Assembly (NCBI GenBank): GCA_900109435.1
Contig: FNZT01000020.1
Location: 1-45,726 of the forward strand
Direction: 5' to 3'
Length of the DNA stretch: 45,726 nucleotides
From: Ruminococcus sp. YRD2003
Lineage (GTDB): Bacteria; Bacillota; Clostridia; Oscillospirales; Ruminococcaceae
The notes beneath the pieces were generated by a model that worked only from the letters and a program-made list of their open reading frames with translations, had not been told where the DNA came from and ran no database searches. A program made the position numbers and the translations under genes. Of this stretch, positions 23,297-31,634 are shown piece by piece. Numbering within the stretch: the stretch's first letter is position 1; each line of letters opens with the position of its first letter.

Positions 23297-25999
23297 TTAT
23301 GTTTTTAACAGTTCTTGTCTAAGCAGTACAAGGTCAAATGCATCGAGCCTGCCGTCATCGCACAGATCACCGGCTTTCCAGTCGGGGAGTTGAGTATCGT
23401 GAGTTCCGAGCAGCCATTTATTAAGAAGTACAAGATCAGCTGCACTTAAATATCCGTCTGCGTTAATGTCACCTTTAACAGATGAAAGAGTCTCTTTTTC
23501 TGTGTAATAGTATTCAGCATCTTCGTGCTCCTTGTTGAAGACACGAAAATAGTCCATAGAGCCGTTCATACCTGAACCGATAAGATAAACCGAATCGTCA
23601 ATTATAACGTCAACAGGATCAGTTGTAAATACTCCGCTTTCTGACTTTATGTCTGTTCCGTTGTTGACTTTCAGCGTAGCTTTATCATCGGAGATGAGTA
23701 CACTTACAGTTATCCACTCGCCAGGAATGTAAGCATTATCCACAGAAACGCTATTGTCTCCTTCGGTCAGCGAAACAGTACCGTTTTCAGCTGTCAGAGA
23801 GAGCTTTTTGTCCGAACCCAAACTGAAGATCTCATTTCTGCTGTTATCACGGAGCAGTACCGCTGTCTGATACTCAGCATCATGAAGTGCAGCATATGAA
23901 CTGTCTGCGATAATATACTGCCGTTTAGAACCGTCAAATGTAAGGACGCCTTTGCCGGAAATTGTATTTTCACTCCATGTCGGAGCTCCCATTGTGATAC
24001 CGAATGTAGATGTGTAAACGTCAGCAGCGATCTCAGAGCTGTCTGCCGAGAATTCCAATGCCGCCACTTGTCCGTCAGTGTATGGACGATTCTGTGCATA
24101 ATCATCATAGCTTGCCCAGCCATAGATTGAGCCTTTCTGTACAGACCTTCCCGAATCGTCATAATAGTCTCCATCAGGCATTGCCTGACCACTCGCAGAG
24201 CCGTTGCCAAGACAATATGCAACGCCCTTTACAGCAGCATTACCGCTAACAGTATATGTGTTAAATACAAGTCCGCTTTCGATAACTCTTGCATTATCAG
24301 AAATAACTGCCTGACCCATAACTCCTGCGTAGTCAGCGATAATAGCATTATCCTTTACAACAGCATTTTCCGCGACGATCGCATGACCTGTCACGACTGC
24401 ATTATCGGATACTCTCGCACTTCCTGTAACTACTGCGTGACCGTCGATCACTGCGTTCCCTGAAACAGTTGCATGACCGAGGACTTTTGCGTTCGGACCG
24501 ACATATACAGAAGGATCAACTTTAGCTGTTGAGGCAACAAATCCGCCCCCGTTAGGGTGACGAGTTCCGCCTGATGCATCATTGCTGTATTGTTCCTGTT
24601 TGATGCCTGCACCTGTAATAGTTGCTGCCCAGGGATATCGTGTTTTACTGAGGAACGGGCAGTTGCTTTCATCAAATTCTCCTGTTCCGTATGCCCACGG
24701 AACTCCTATCTGCTGCCATGCCGAACTGTCGGGAGTTGCAGTTACTGTGAGATATGCAGCTTCATCGGTCGCGCTGCTGAAATCCATAGTCATAGTCTCA
24801 TCGGACTTGAAAAGGTCAGAATAACGGGTAATACCGTCCTTCTGCTCAACGACAATACAGGCTCTCCAGTCTGCACCTTCAACACTTGTAAGCCCCTCAA
24901 GAGTAACTGATATTTTACTGCCGCTGACTTCAAGCGGAACTATATTCACTCCGAATTGCTGCGGAGCTCGCTCTGTCGGAACGGTATAGAAATTCTCTCT
25001 GCCTGACGTATTTTCAAGGATAGTATATATTTCTCCCCAGTTCCATTCTCCCCGCGCTAAAAGCTCATGCTGACGTGCCTGATACTCTTTTTTGTGAGCC
25101 AGATCAAGAGTTGCAAGGCGCTTAGCATAATTACCGAGAGTATCTTTCATATCAGCCCCGGAGATACGCTCTATTTCGGCGTATGGATATTCGTCACGCT
25201 GTCCCTGCTGCATGAGGTCTTTGACAAAGCTGTTTCCGTATCCGGGCAGATCATCAGGATTCTCCGTGATATACTGCAAAAATGCCCATGAAGCATAATT
25301 GTCACGTCCAAGTATCGGCGTAAAGCAGAGATTCTTCATATACGTCTCGAAATAATCGGTTATACCGTTCACACTGCCCCATTGCTTGCTGTAATAATCG
25401 GAATAAAGGAACTGCTCCCTGTACCAGTTAGCGATAGCCTCCCACCACGCCTGAACGTATTTGTTCTCGTTCCAGCCAAGCTGATGAGCTGTTACAACGT
25501 GTCCGAACTCATGCGGAAGTACCCATGAAGGATTGGGCGAATTCTGCATTGCTCCCACGCAGCAGAACATAAAAGCGTAGCCCTGACTGTCGTATCCCAT
25601 ATAAGCCCAGTCATCAGTGAAAGACGAAAGACCTGTGCCTGAAATATAGAAATTGACCTTGTACTGATTGCCGTCACGCAGGCTCATATTTACAGACTGT
25701 GTCGGCGGTTCCATTGACAGGTCGTTCATATAAACGTCCCAGCAGGCTTCAAGATTCCTTGCGTTCTCCTCAAGGAAACTCTGCGTTATTTTTGCTGAAT
25801 CAGCTCCGTTTTTCCCCCATATGAACTGAAAATGCTCGGACTCCCAGCGGTTCACGTCCTCATTTGCACACCGAACATCACGGGTGAGCAGTTTTTCTTC
25901 TGCAACAGCAGTTTCAGCATACGAAATATAAGGTATAGTTGTCAGCGTCAGAGCTGAAGCCAAAACAGCAGCTGTTGTTTTCTTTGCAAATCTAAACAT
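23297..25999 (-). CDS. Cellulosomal DUF6055-like HExxH protein with beta-helix, LamG and dockerin
   Basis: A 900-residue secreted protein. The signal peptide (FRFAKKTTAAVLASALTL, cleaved near ISYA) is followed by a domain of about 330 residues with PHEFGH (His163, Glu164, His167) and a candidate third ligand, Glu187 in WWEAIANW: a gluzincin-like zinc site. This fits the DUF6055/Svx-type group. Residues about 500-610 are hexapeptide left-handed beta-helix repeats (VSDNAVVTGHAIVAENAVVK). A LamG-like domain follows (about 660-835), then a dockerin (GDINADGYLSAADL, DLCDDGRLDAFDL). The start at 25999 follows GGAGGGG; the upstream in-frame TTG overlaps that site and is rejected. It is 21 nt behind the pectate lyase, in the same operon. 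The substrate is unknown. Confidence 0.82.
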   Translation of the reverse strand: MFRFAKKTTAAVLASALTLTTIPYISYAETAVAEEKLLTRDVRCANEDVNRWESEHFQFIWGKNGADSAKITQSFLEENARNLEACWDVYMNDLSMEPPTQSVNMSLRDGNQYKVNFYISGTGLSSFTDDWAYMGYDSQGYAFMFCCVGAMQNSPNPSWVLPHEFGHVVTAHQLGWNENKYVQAWWEAIANWYREQFLYSDYYSKQWGSVNGITDYFETYMKNLCFTPILGRDNYASWAFLQYITENPDDLPGYGNSFVKDLMQQGQRDEYPYAEIERISGADMKDTLGNYAKRLATLDLAHKKEYQARQHELLARGEWNWGEIYTILENTSGRENFYTVPTERAPQQFGVNIVPLEVSGSKISVTLEGLTSVEGADWRACIVVEQKDGITRYSDLFKSDETMTMDFSSATDEAAYLTVTATPDSSAWQQIGVPWAYGTGEFDESNCPFLSKTRYPWAATITGAGIKQEQYSNDASGGTRHPNGGGFVASTAKVDPSVYVGPNAKVLGHATVSGNAVIDGHAVVTGSARVSDNAVVTGHAIVAENAVVKDNAIIADYAGVMGQAVISDNARVIESGLVFNTYTVSGNAAVKGVAYCLGNGSASGQAMPDGDYYDDSGRSVQKGSIYGWASYDDYAQNRPYTDGQVAALEFSADSSEIAADVYTSTFGITMGAPTWSENTISGKGVLTFDGSKRQYIIADSSYAALHDAEYQTAVLLRDNSRNEIFSLGSDKKLSLTAENGTVSLTEGDNSVSVDNAYIPGEWITVSVLISDDKATLKVNNGTDIKSESGVFTTDPVDVIIDDSVYLIGSGMNGSMDYFRVFNKEHEDAEYYYTEKETLSSVKGDINADGYLSAADLVLLNKWLLGTHDTQLPDWKAGDLCDDGRLDAFDLVLLRQELLKT

Positions 26000-26020
26000 T
26001 ATTATCCCCTCCAAAAAAAA

Positions 26021-29008
26021 TTACCGCTCAATTAGTTCCTGTCTCATAAGCACAAGGTCAAATACGTCGAGCCTGCCGTCATTGCACAAGTCGCCTGCCT
26101 TCCAGTCGGGAAGCTGTGTATTGGGAGCTGCAAGCAGCCATTTGTTAAGAAGTACAAGGTCAGCAACATCCAGTCTGCCGTCTGCATTGATATCTCCGCG
26201 CACAGAGGAAATATCTTTTTCCGATGCAATAACGATGTAATTCATGCAGCTTGCCGACTGCCCGTTTGAACCGAGCTTCACTGCTTCACCTGCCTTGACA
26301 GGCTTTGCATACAGCTCAAAAGTCACACCGTTGGTGGTTTTGATCACACTGTTCGTTTTCGTAAAGTCTGACATCCACGCAGGGACGTTCTCCACACGGC
26401 TGTCCAGTCCGACATAGACTGTGCAGTCCTGTGCAATTGTCAATTCAGCCTGATCTTTGCTCGAAGCTTTCGCGTCGCAAGGCGTCATCACAAGCTCCGC
26501 ACCGCCGAGCTTATCGGGGAGCTCGGAAACTGCACATTTCTCAGCAGTCCTGTCGCCGAACAGCGTATCTCCGACAGCAAGTGTATTGTCAATGCCCCAG
26601 CTTCTGTAATATGCCGTATCGAGCACATCAACACTGACAAGTCTGCCTGTTATAGCGTCATATGTGACGGGAGTGCCATTGTACTCAACAGGATCGCCTG
26701 CAAGCTCGTTCAGGTACATTTCGAGGTTGGTATAATCATCGCCTGAGAGGGAGACTATTGCGCCGTCCTTTGCATCATTCGGATTCAGACCATGTGCAGA
26801 TTCCCATGCGTCAGGCATACCGTCACCGTCAGTATCAGTCGGAGCTGTACCGCCCTTGAAATTGCTGCTGTTCGGATAGCCGCCGGCATCGTTCTGACTG
26901 TCGATGATGCCTTTTAGTTTCTGTTTGGAGCCGATGTAAGTGTACTTGCCGTTTGTGACCTCACTGATATAGCGCGAGTCGATATAGTCCCATTTCGGAT
27001 AATTTGCACCGACACTTGCGATAACGCTCCTGTACGCGTCCTCTGCGGACTGAGTGTTCACATACGGCTCAAACCACGGCGAATTGCTGCGGACTGTATC
27101 GTTCGTTGAATTCTTTCCGCCGGACTTAGCCTTGCCCGAGCTCCATTCATCAACATTTGCGCCGATAAGTGTCTGTCCGTTCTGTGCGACCTTCATATTG
27201 CCCGAAGCATAGAGCTTCTGCATATCGCCTGTGTTCAGTTCGTTGCCGTCCACGGACACAAGATGCAGACTGGTATTTGATTCTGCTCCTGCCTTGTAGT
27301 AGTTATTGACGAACTGCACGAATCTTGCACCGCCGTCTGTGGTGCGGTCACGCCAATTATATACGACATTGTTTCGTATATCGAGCGCACCGCCGTATGT
27401 CACGCCGTCCTGTTCCATAGCGCCTGCAAGTGACCAGTTGCGTCCTGTATTGTTAATGAGGAGATTATGGTGGAACGAGCCGACATAGCCGCCAATAGAT
27501 GCCGCAAATGCGTGAGTTTCGGTACCGCTGCCACGGTCGCCTGCATCATAATGTACGGAATCGTGCAAGGATTCGCCGATGATATTCCGCTGGAAAGTGA
27601 TATTAGACGCACTTCTGGTGGAAAGTCCCTCGTCCGTAGCCCATGAGATCGAGCAGTGGTCAACGATCGTATGGTCGCAGGAGCTTATGCCCATACCGCC
27701 CATAGATTTTCCCGAAACATCGCCGACGCGGGTACGAATATCGCGGATAATGACATCGCTCGAGCCCATTGCTCCGAATGTATAGTTGATAAGCGTTATG
27801 CCGTCTCCTGGAGCAGTCTGACCTGCAACATACACATCTCCGCCGTCATCGGGAATGCAGAGGACGGATTTCAGAGAAATAACACCGCCCACATCGAAAA
27901 CGACTGTCCTTGCGCCTTTGAGCGTTTCAAGTCCGTAGCGCAGAGAGCCCTCGCCGCTGTCGTTGAGATTGGTGACATGATAGACATAGCCGCCCCTGCC
28001 GCCTCTTGCAAAACGTCCGTAGCCCTCGGCAGTCGGGAAAGCAAGGCGGCTGAGCATGAACGAGTATACCGCGCCTTTGACTGTACCGTTTGCGCTTACC
28101 TCGTCCACTCGCCAGTAGTATGTCGGGATCGAAGAATAGCTGTCATCGATGGTATATTTTGCTGCGGTCTGATTGCCCTTGAATTCAGCGGAATTGTGAT
28201 TCGCATTGAAAACGGCATCATAACTTGTACCGATGTAAACATCATGGGACAGAGCGTTCTTTCCTGCCGTCCACGAAAGTCCCTGTGAGCGGTCAAGGTG
28301 GGCTTCCTTATCGGCAGGAGTCATTTTCGATACACCGTTGAAAGGGTCACTGCCGTCCAGCTCGAAGCCGTTGAGCCACGCAACATCCATTTTGCCGCCG
28401 CCCTCAGGTGAGATAAGGATAGTAACACTGCTGCCCGTCCATGTTACGTAAGATATGCCTGCATCATTTTCATTGGTGACATTGGTAGGACAATTCACGC
28501 CTGTGAGAACTTTTTTGCCATTGACGTAAATGCTGAGCTTACTGTTTGTGTATCCGTCAGTGTTGCAATGCCACATCTGTAAGGAATGCTCGCTCTCTGA
28601 CAATCCTGATATTTCCAGTTTGAGAACGCCGCCATTATCGCCGTCCTTTATCTTTGCCCCGTCCATTGTAAGCCGCGGATAAATGCCGCTCTGAAGCTGT
28701 AACTTTTTATTGTTGGCGCCCGTTACATTACCGCCGGCAGAACCACCGTTAGAGAGCTTAAATGTCACATTTCCGACCTTGTATGTTGGTGCAGTACCTT
28801 CCTCAAGCATCCAGTTGTTGGCGTTCTTGGAATACGATGCCTTTCTGCCGTCATTCTTGTTGATGTCCACACGGATGCGTGAGGCGGTGTCGGCTGCCTG
28901 CGCGGCTATAGCATACGGTGTCTGCTGTGATGAAGGGATTTGAACACCTCCGGCCAGTACCGCAAGTGCCGCTGCAAAAGCTGCTGCTTTTCTTCTTGTA
29001 GCCCCCAT
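26021..29008 (-). CDS. Cellulosomal pectate lyase (PL1-type) with dockerin
   Basis: A 995-residue secreted enzyme. After a signal peptide (RRKAAAFAAALAVLAGG) there is an N-terminal carbohydrate-binding-like region with DVAWLNGFEL (about 45-220) and a fibronectin-like segment ending in YYWRVDEV. The catalytic beta-helix starts at about 325 with AFPTAEGYGRFARGGRGG and has DVIIRDIRTRVGD, DHTIVDHCSISWATDEG, FQRNIIGES and HHNLLINNTGRN, as in PL1 pectate lyases. DTDGDGMPDAWESAHGLNP is a calcium loop. A module of about 140 residues shared with the rhamnogalacturonan lyase (31635) comes next, then a dockerin (GDINADGRLDVADL, DLCNDGRLDVFDL). The ATG follows AAGGAGG. It cleaves de-esterified pectin by beta-elimination outside the cell. 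Confidence 0.92.
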   Translation of the reverse strand: MGATRRKAAAFAAALAVLAGGVQIPSSQQTPYAIAAQAADTASRIRVDINKNDGRKASYSKNANNWMLEEGTAPTYKVGNVTFKLSNGGSAGGNVTGANNKKLQLQSGIYPRLTMDGAKIKDGDNGGVLKLEISGLSESEHSLQMWHCNTDGYTNSKLSIYVNGKKVLTGVNCPTNVTNENDAGISYVTWTGSSVTILISPEGGGKMDVAWLNGFELDGSDPFNGVSKMTPADKEAHLDRSQGLSWTAGKNALSHDVYIGTSYDAVFNANHNSAEFKGNQTAAKYTIDDSYSSIPTYYWRVDEVSANGTVKGAVYSFMLSRLAFPTAEGYGRFARGGRGGYVYHVTNLNDSGEGSLRYGLETLKGARTVVFDVGGVISLKSVLCIPDDGGDVYVAGQTAPGDGITLINYTFGAMGSSDVIIRDIRTRVGDVSGKSMGGMGISSCDHTIVDHCSISWATDEGLSTRSASNITFQRNIIGESLHDSVHYDAGDRGSGTETHAFAASIGGYVGSFHHNLLINNTGRNWSLAGAMEQDGVTYGGALDIRNNVVYNWRDRTTDGGARFVQFVNNYYKAGAESNTSLHLVSVDGNELNTGDMQKLYASGNMKVAQNGQTLIGANVDEWSSGKAKSGGKNSTNDTVRSNSPWFEPYVNTQSAEDAYRSVIASVGANYPKWDYIDSRYISEVTNGKYTYIGSKQKLKGIIDSQNDAGGYPNSSNFKGGTAPTDTDGDGMPDAWESAHGLNPNDAKDGAIVSLSGDDYTNLEMYLNELAGDPVEYNGTPVTYDAITGRLVSVDVLDTAYYRSWGIDNTLAVGDTLFGDRTAEKCAVSELPDKLGGAELVMTPCDAKASSKDQAELTIAQDCTVYVGLDSRVENVPAWMSDFTKTNSVIKTTNGVTFELYAKPVKAGEAVKLGSNGQSASCMNYIVIASEKDISSVRGDINADGRLDVADLVLLNKWLLAAPNTQLPDWKAGDLCNDGRLDVFDLVLMRQELIER

Positions 29009-29075
29009 GAGATATCCTCCTTGTAAAAATGCAAATATATCTGATATGTTTTATACACAGTTTACTCATATTTTT

Positions 29076-29103
29076 ATTGTAACATAACAACTAAAAATGT
29101 CAA
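29076..29103 (-). promoter_or_regulatory. Promoter of the pectate-lyase operon
   Basis: Minus strand: TTGACA (29098-29103), 16-bp spacer, TACAAT (29076-29081). The conserved half-sites described at 29106-29139 begin 2 bp upstream of the -35. Confidence 0.75.
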
Positions 29104-29105
29104 TT

Positions 29106-29139
29106 CACAAATCGGATATAAAATTGCACATTTTGGATA
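29106..29139 (-). promoter_or_regulatory. Putative AraC-type operator (two direct half-sites, 21 bp apart)
   Basis: On the minus strand, TATCCAAAATGTG and TATCCGATTTGTG are direct repeats 21 bp apart, and the second ends 2 bp before the -35 of the pectate-lyase promoter. The same block, with the same spacing and offset, occurs at 31392-31425 before the rhamnogalacturonan lyase. Two direct half-sites two helical turns apart next to the -35 is the classic layout for an AraC-family activator; the regulator encoded at 29227 is the obvious candidate. The block is also upstream of the regulator's own promoter. Confidence 0.75.
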
Positions 29140-29164
29140 TTGTATCTGAAATGGGTAATATTTC

Positions 29165-29194
29165 TTGACGAAGTAAACTGCCTTGTTGTATAAT
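29165..29194 (+). promoter_or_regulatory. Promoter of the regulator gene
   Basis: TTGACG (29165-29170), 18-bp spacer, TATAAT (29189-29194), then AAAGGAG before the ATG at 29227. The -35 lies 26 bp from the operator block, so autoregulation is possible. Confidence 0.75.
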
Positions 29195-29226
29195 GAAAGA
29201 AAGCATACTAAAAGGAGCGTATCAAG

Positions 29227-31380
29227 ATGAAGTTTGGAACGATCGGTGTCGTGGCAGGAAGCATTTTCGGCACAATGGCAAAGGAATATTTGCGCGGAAT
29301 TTCTCAGGCTGCAAAGGAGAAAAATCTGAAAGTCTTAGTCTTTGCATCGCTTGAATCCTTTGAGATAGAGGAGGATTATGAAAAAGGCGAACTCGCTCTC
29401 CTGGAAAGTGTAAACTACGGTGTATTAGACGGTATTATCTTTATTCCAAACAGCTTCACGCTTCGTTCATTCGGCGACAAGGTGTATGAAATCTTGCAGA
29501 AACGCTGTACAGCTCCCATAGTCATTATGGACGACGTGCTTACCTATCAGCCTGATGTTATCGCCGATCATGAGAAGGCGTTTGCTGCTTTGACATCTCA
29601 TATGATTGAAGCACACAACTGCACTGACATTGTACTCATTGCAGGTCCGGAGGGTGAAGTCCTCTCGGAGCAGCGCATTTCAGGTTTCAGGAACAGTCTT
29701 GCAGAACACGGTCTGAGCTGTGCAGAGGATACTGTCATCTATGGTGATTACTGGCTTAATGCGCCAACTTCGTATGCTGAAAAACTGGTTTCAGGTGAGA
29801 TTCGCAAGCCACAGGCAGTTCTCTGTGCCAATGACATTATGGCGATAACGCTCGAAAGGGCGTTAGCCGAAAAAGGCTGGGAAGTGCCGCAAAACCTGGC
29901 AATCGCAGGCTATGACGGAACTGACTATGCCTTCAAAAGTCACCCCCGTATCACAAGCTGTCTGCCGGCATATGCAGAAGCAGGACATGAAGCAGTCCAA
30001 ACGCTGATAGCCAAGATCAACGGTATCGAAACCGAACCCCAAAGAATAAATGCAGGAAAGCTCATTATTGGCGAAAGCTGCGGCTGTCTGCACTGTAACT
30101 TAGGAGAAAATGCAGAGCGGAATCATGAACTTTATTATGATTCGCTATTCGATGAGTTTTATGATAACCGTAATTTGCTCATGCGTGTTGCAACGGCGCA
30201 GTCTCTGAGCGAATTCATGCGAAAGCTGTATCAGAATATGATACCGTCTGTAATGATACATAAACTCTGCCTGCGGAAGAACTGGCTGAATGAAACCATA
30301 TCCTCACCGCTTCAAGAAAATGAGATACTTATGGAAATGCAGCCCGACGGCTCGTACATAGAATTCCCTGCTTCATCGCTGCTGCCGTCGGATTATCCGA
30401 TACTTAACGAGAACCGCCTGATATTCTTCACCTCGCTTCATTTCGGTATGGATTTCTATGGTTATTCCGTGGCTCAGAGCGGTGAGGGAAAGATCACGTT
30501 TGAATCGGTATATCGAAGATTCTGCCATGAGGTCAATGTGGCTCTTGAAGAAATACGAATGCGTAATCGACTGAAAACATCTGTATATAAAATGCACCTT
30601 GCTTCGATACGCGATCCGCTTTCAGGTTCTATCGACTGGGGAGCTCTGCTGAACTTCATGATGTGGCTATCCGAGAACTCACAGCTCAGCACAGAGCGCT
30701 TTGCAATTATGCTTGTATTTGTCAAATCCCGCGACAGCAACAGCAATATCCGGCTAAAAGTCAAAAAGAGCATACAGAATTCGATCTCCAAGGAACTAAG
30801 CTATATCAGGATAAATGATTCCACATACTGTATCTTCGGTATGACCGAAAATGATAAGATACTGACCATGATCGAGAACAGCATTTCTCAGGAGCAGCAA
30901 AATGAAAACTGTTCGCTCGGCTTCTATCACGAATACTTCAAAAGCGGCATCAGCCGTGAGGAGTTCCTCAGCAATATGAACCGTCTGAGGCAGATGTTTG
31001 AACCAAAGACGACCAATGAAGAGCTTGCTCCCGTTCACAGCCGCTATGTCAAAATGCTCAAATTTATACGCAAGGAGATATATGAGCACCCGCAGGCTGA
31101 ATACAGCAAGGAGAGCTTTGCCGAATCCATGTATGTCAGCACAATGTATTTCCAGAAGCTGTATAAGCAGATGTTCGGCATTCCGTTTACCCGTGATCTG
31201 ATAGAAGCGCGTATCGCTATGGCAAAGGAACTGCTTTCCGAGACCAATCTTCCGGTCGCTGAGGTGGCTGAGGCGTGCGGCTACAAGAATCTCCCCTACT
31301 TTATCCGTCAGTTCAGTCATGAGACTGGTGACACGCCGAATCATTTCAGAAAGCATAAACGCTCTGAGAACACTGACTGA
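29227..31380 (+). CDS. Hybrid transcription regulator: sugar-binding (LacI/PBP1-like) domain plus AraC HTH
   Basis: A 717-residue protein without signal peptide. Residues 1-275 are a periplasmic-binding-protein-like sensor of the LacI type (IGVVAGSIFGTMAKEYLRGI, LDGIIFIPNS, VLCANDIMAITLERALAEKG, LAIAGYDGTDYA). The middle is a GAF-like stretch followed by what looks like a degenerate GGDEF domain (IRDPLSG at the expected start; YIRINDSTYCIFG where GGDEF would be). The last 105 residues are a two-helix-turn-helix AraC domain (YSKESFAESMYVSTMYFQKL, VAEVAEACGYKNLPYFIRQF). It sits between two pectin-lyase units whose promoters share an operator, so it probably activates both in response to a pectin-derived sugar. 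The ligand is unknown. Confidence 0.9.
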   Translation: MKFGTIGVVAGSIFGTMAKEYLRGISQAAKEKNLKVLVFASLESFEIEEDYEKGELALLESVNYGVLDGIIFIPNSFTLRSFGDKVYEILQKRCTAPIVIMDDVLTYQPDVIADHEKAFAALTSHMIEAHNCTDIVLIAGPEGEVLSEQRISGFRNSLAEHGLSCAEDTVIYGDYWLNAPTSYAEKLVSGEIRKPQAVLCANDIMAITLERALAEKGWEVPQNLAIAGYDGTDYAFKSHPRITSCLPAYAEAGHEAVQTLIAKINGIETEPQRINAGKLIIGESCGCLHCNLGENAERNHELYYDSLFDEFYDNRNLLMRVATAQSLSEFMRKLYQNMIPSVMIHKLCLRKNWLNETISSPLQENEILMEMQPDGSYIEFPASSLLPSDYPILNENRLIFFTSLHFGMDFYGYSVAQSGEGKITFESVYRRFCHEVNVALEEIRMRNRLKTSVYKMHLASIRDPLSGSIDWGALLNFMMWLSENSQLSTERFAIMLVFVKSRDSNSNIRLKVKKSIQNSISKELSYIRINDSTYCIFGMTENDKILTMIENSISQEQQNENCSLGFYHEYFKSGISREEFLSNMNRLRQMFEPKTTNEELAPVHSRYVKMLKFIRKEIYEHPQAEYSKESFAESMYVSTMYFQKLYKQMFGIPFTRDLIEARIAMAKELLSETNLPVAEVAEACGYKNLPYFIRQFSHETGDTPNHFRKHKRSENTD

Positions 31381-31391
31381 ATGTTGCATAT

Positions 31392-31425
31392 TATCCAAAA
31401 AGTGTAATTTTCTATCCGATTTGTG
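31392..31425 (+). promoter_or_regulatory. Putative AraC-type operator (second copy)
   Basis: TATCCAAAAAGTG (31392-31404) and TATCCGATTTGTG (31413-31425), direct repeats 21 bp apart, the second ending 2 bp before the -35. The surrounding block is nearly identical to the minus-strand sequence at 29098-29141. It starts about 12 bp after the stop codon of the regulator gene. Confidence 0.75.
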
Positions 31426-31427
31426 GA

Positions 31428-31456
31428 TTGACAAGTATCCGACACCGCTTTATAAT
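31428..31456 (+). promoter_or_regulatory. Promoter of the rhamnogalacturonan-lyase gene
   Basis: Perfect TTGACA (31428-31433), 17-bp spacer, perfect TATAAT (31451-31456). Transcription would start near 31463, giving a leader of about 170 nt. Confidence 0.85.
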
Positions 31457-31462
31457 GAAAAC

Positions 31463-31634
31463 ATGATTTAGCCGTGAATAACGAAACATATTTTAAAATT
31501 CGCAAGTAAATCAGTGCCTAAGGATAATGCTCCGCTGAACGGAGATTATCATATAGATTGTTCTGTAAGGGGGACAATTCGGGTAAGGCTGGCTTGTTAG
31601 CCAGCCTTTATCAAAATAAGGAGGATCACTTGTC
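31463..31634 (+). other. Structured 5' leader of the rhamnogalacturonan-lyase mRNA
   Basis: The leader holds at least two strong hairpins: GATAATGCTCCG / CGGAGATTATC (31523-31550, one bulge) and AAGGCTGGC / GCCAGCCTT with a 6-nt loop (31585-31608), plus a weaker TTGT...ACAA hairpin between them (about 31559-31576). The last hairpin is followed by TATCAAAAT and then the AAGGAGG ribosome binding site, not by a U-tract, so it is not a simple terminator. It could stabilise the mRNA or be a regulatory RNA. I recognise no known riboswitch class. Confidence 0.5.

Noticed and set aside
24200..24560. Hexapeptide repeats as a sign of an acyltransferase
   Set aside because: The repeats are embedded in a secreted multi-domain dockerin protein and lack the catalytic His and loop of hexapeptide acyltransferases; they look structural.
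28096..28296. Small ORFs antisense to the pectate lyase and other CAZyme genes
   Set aside because: They have no ribosome binding site or conserved pattern and overlap strong catalytic domains on the other strand.
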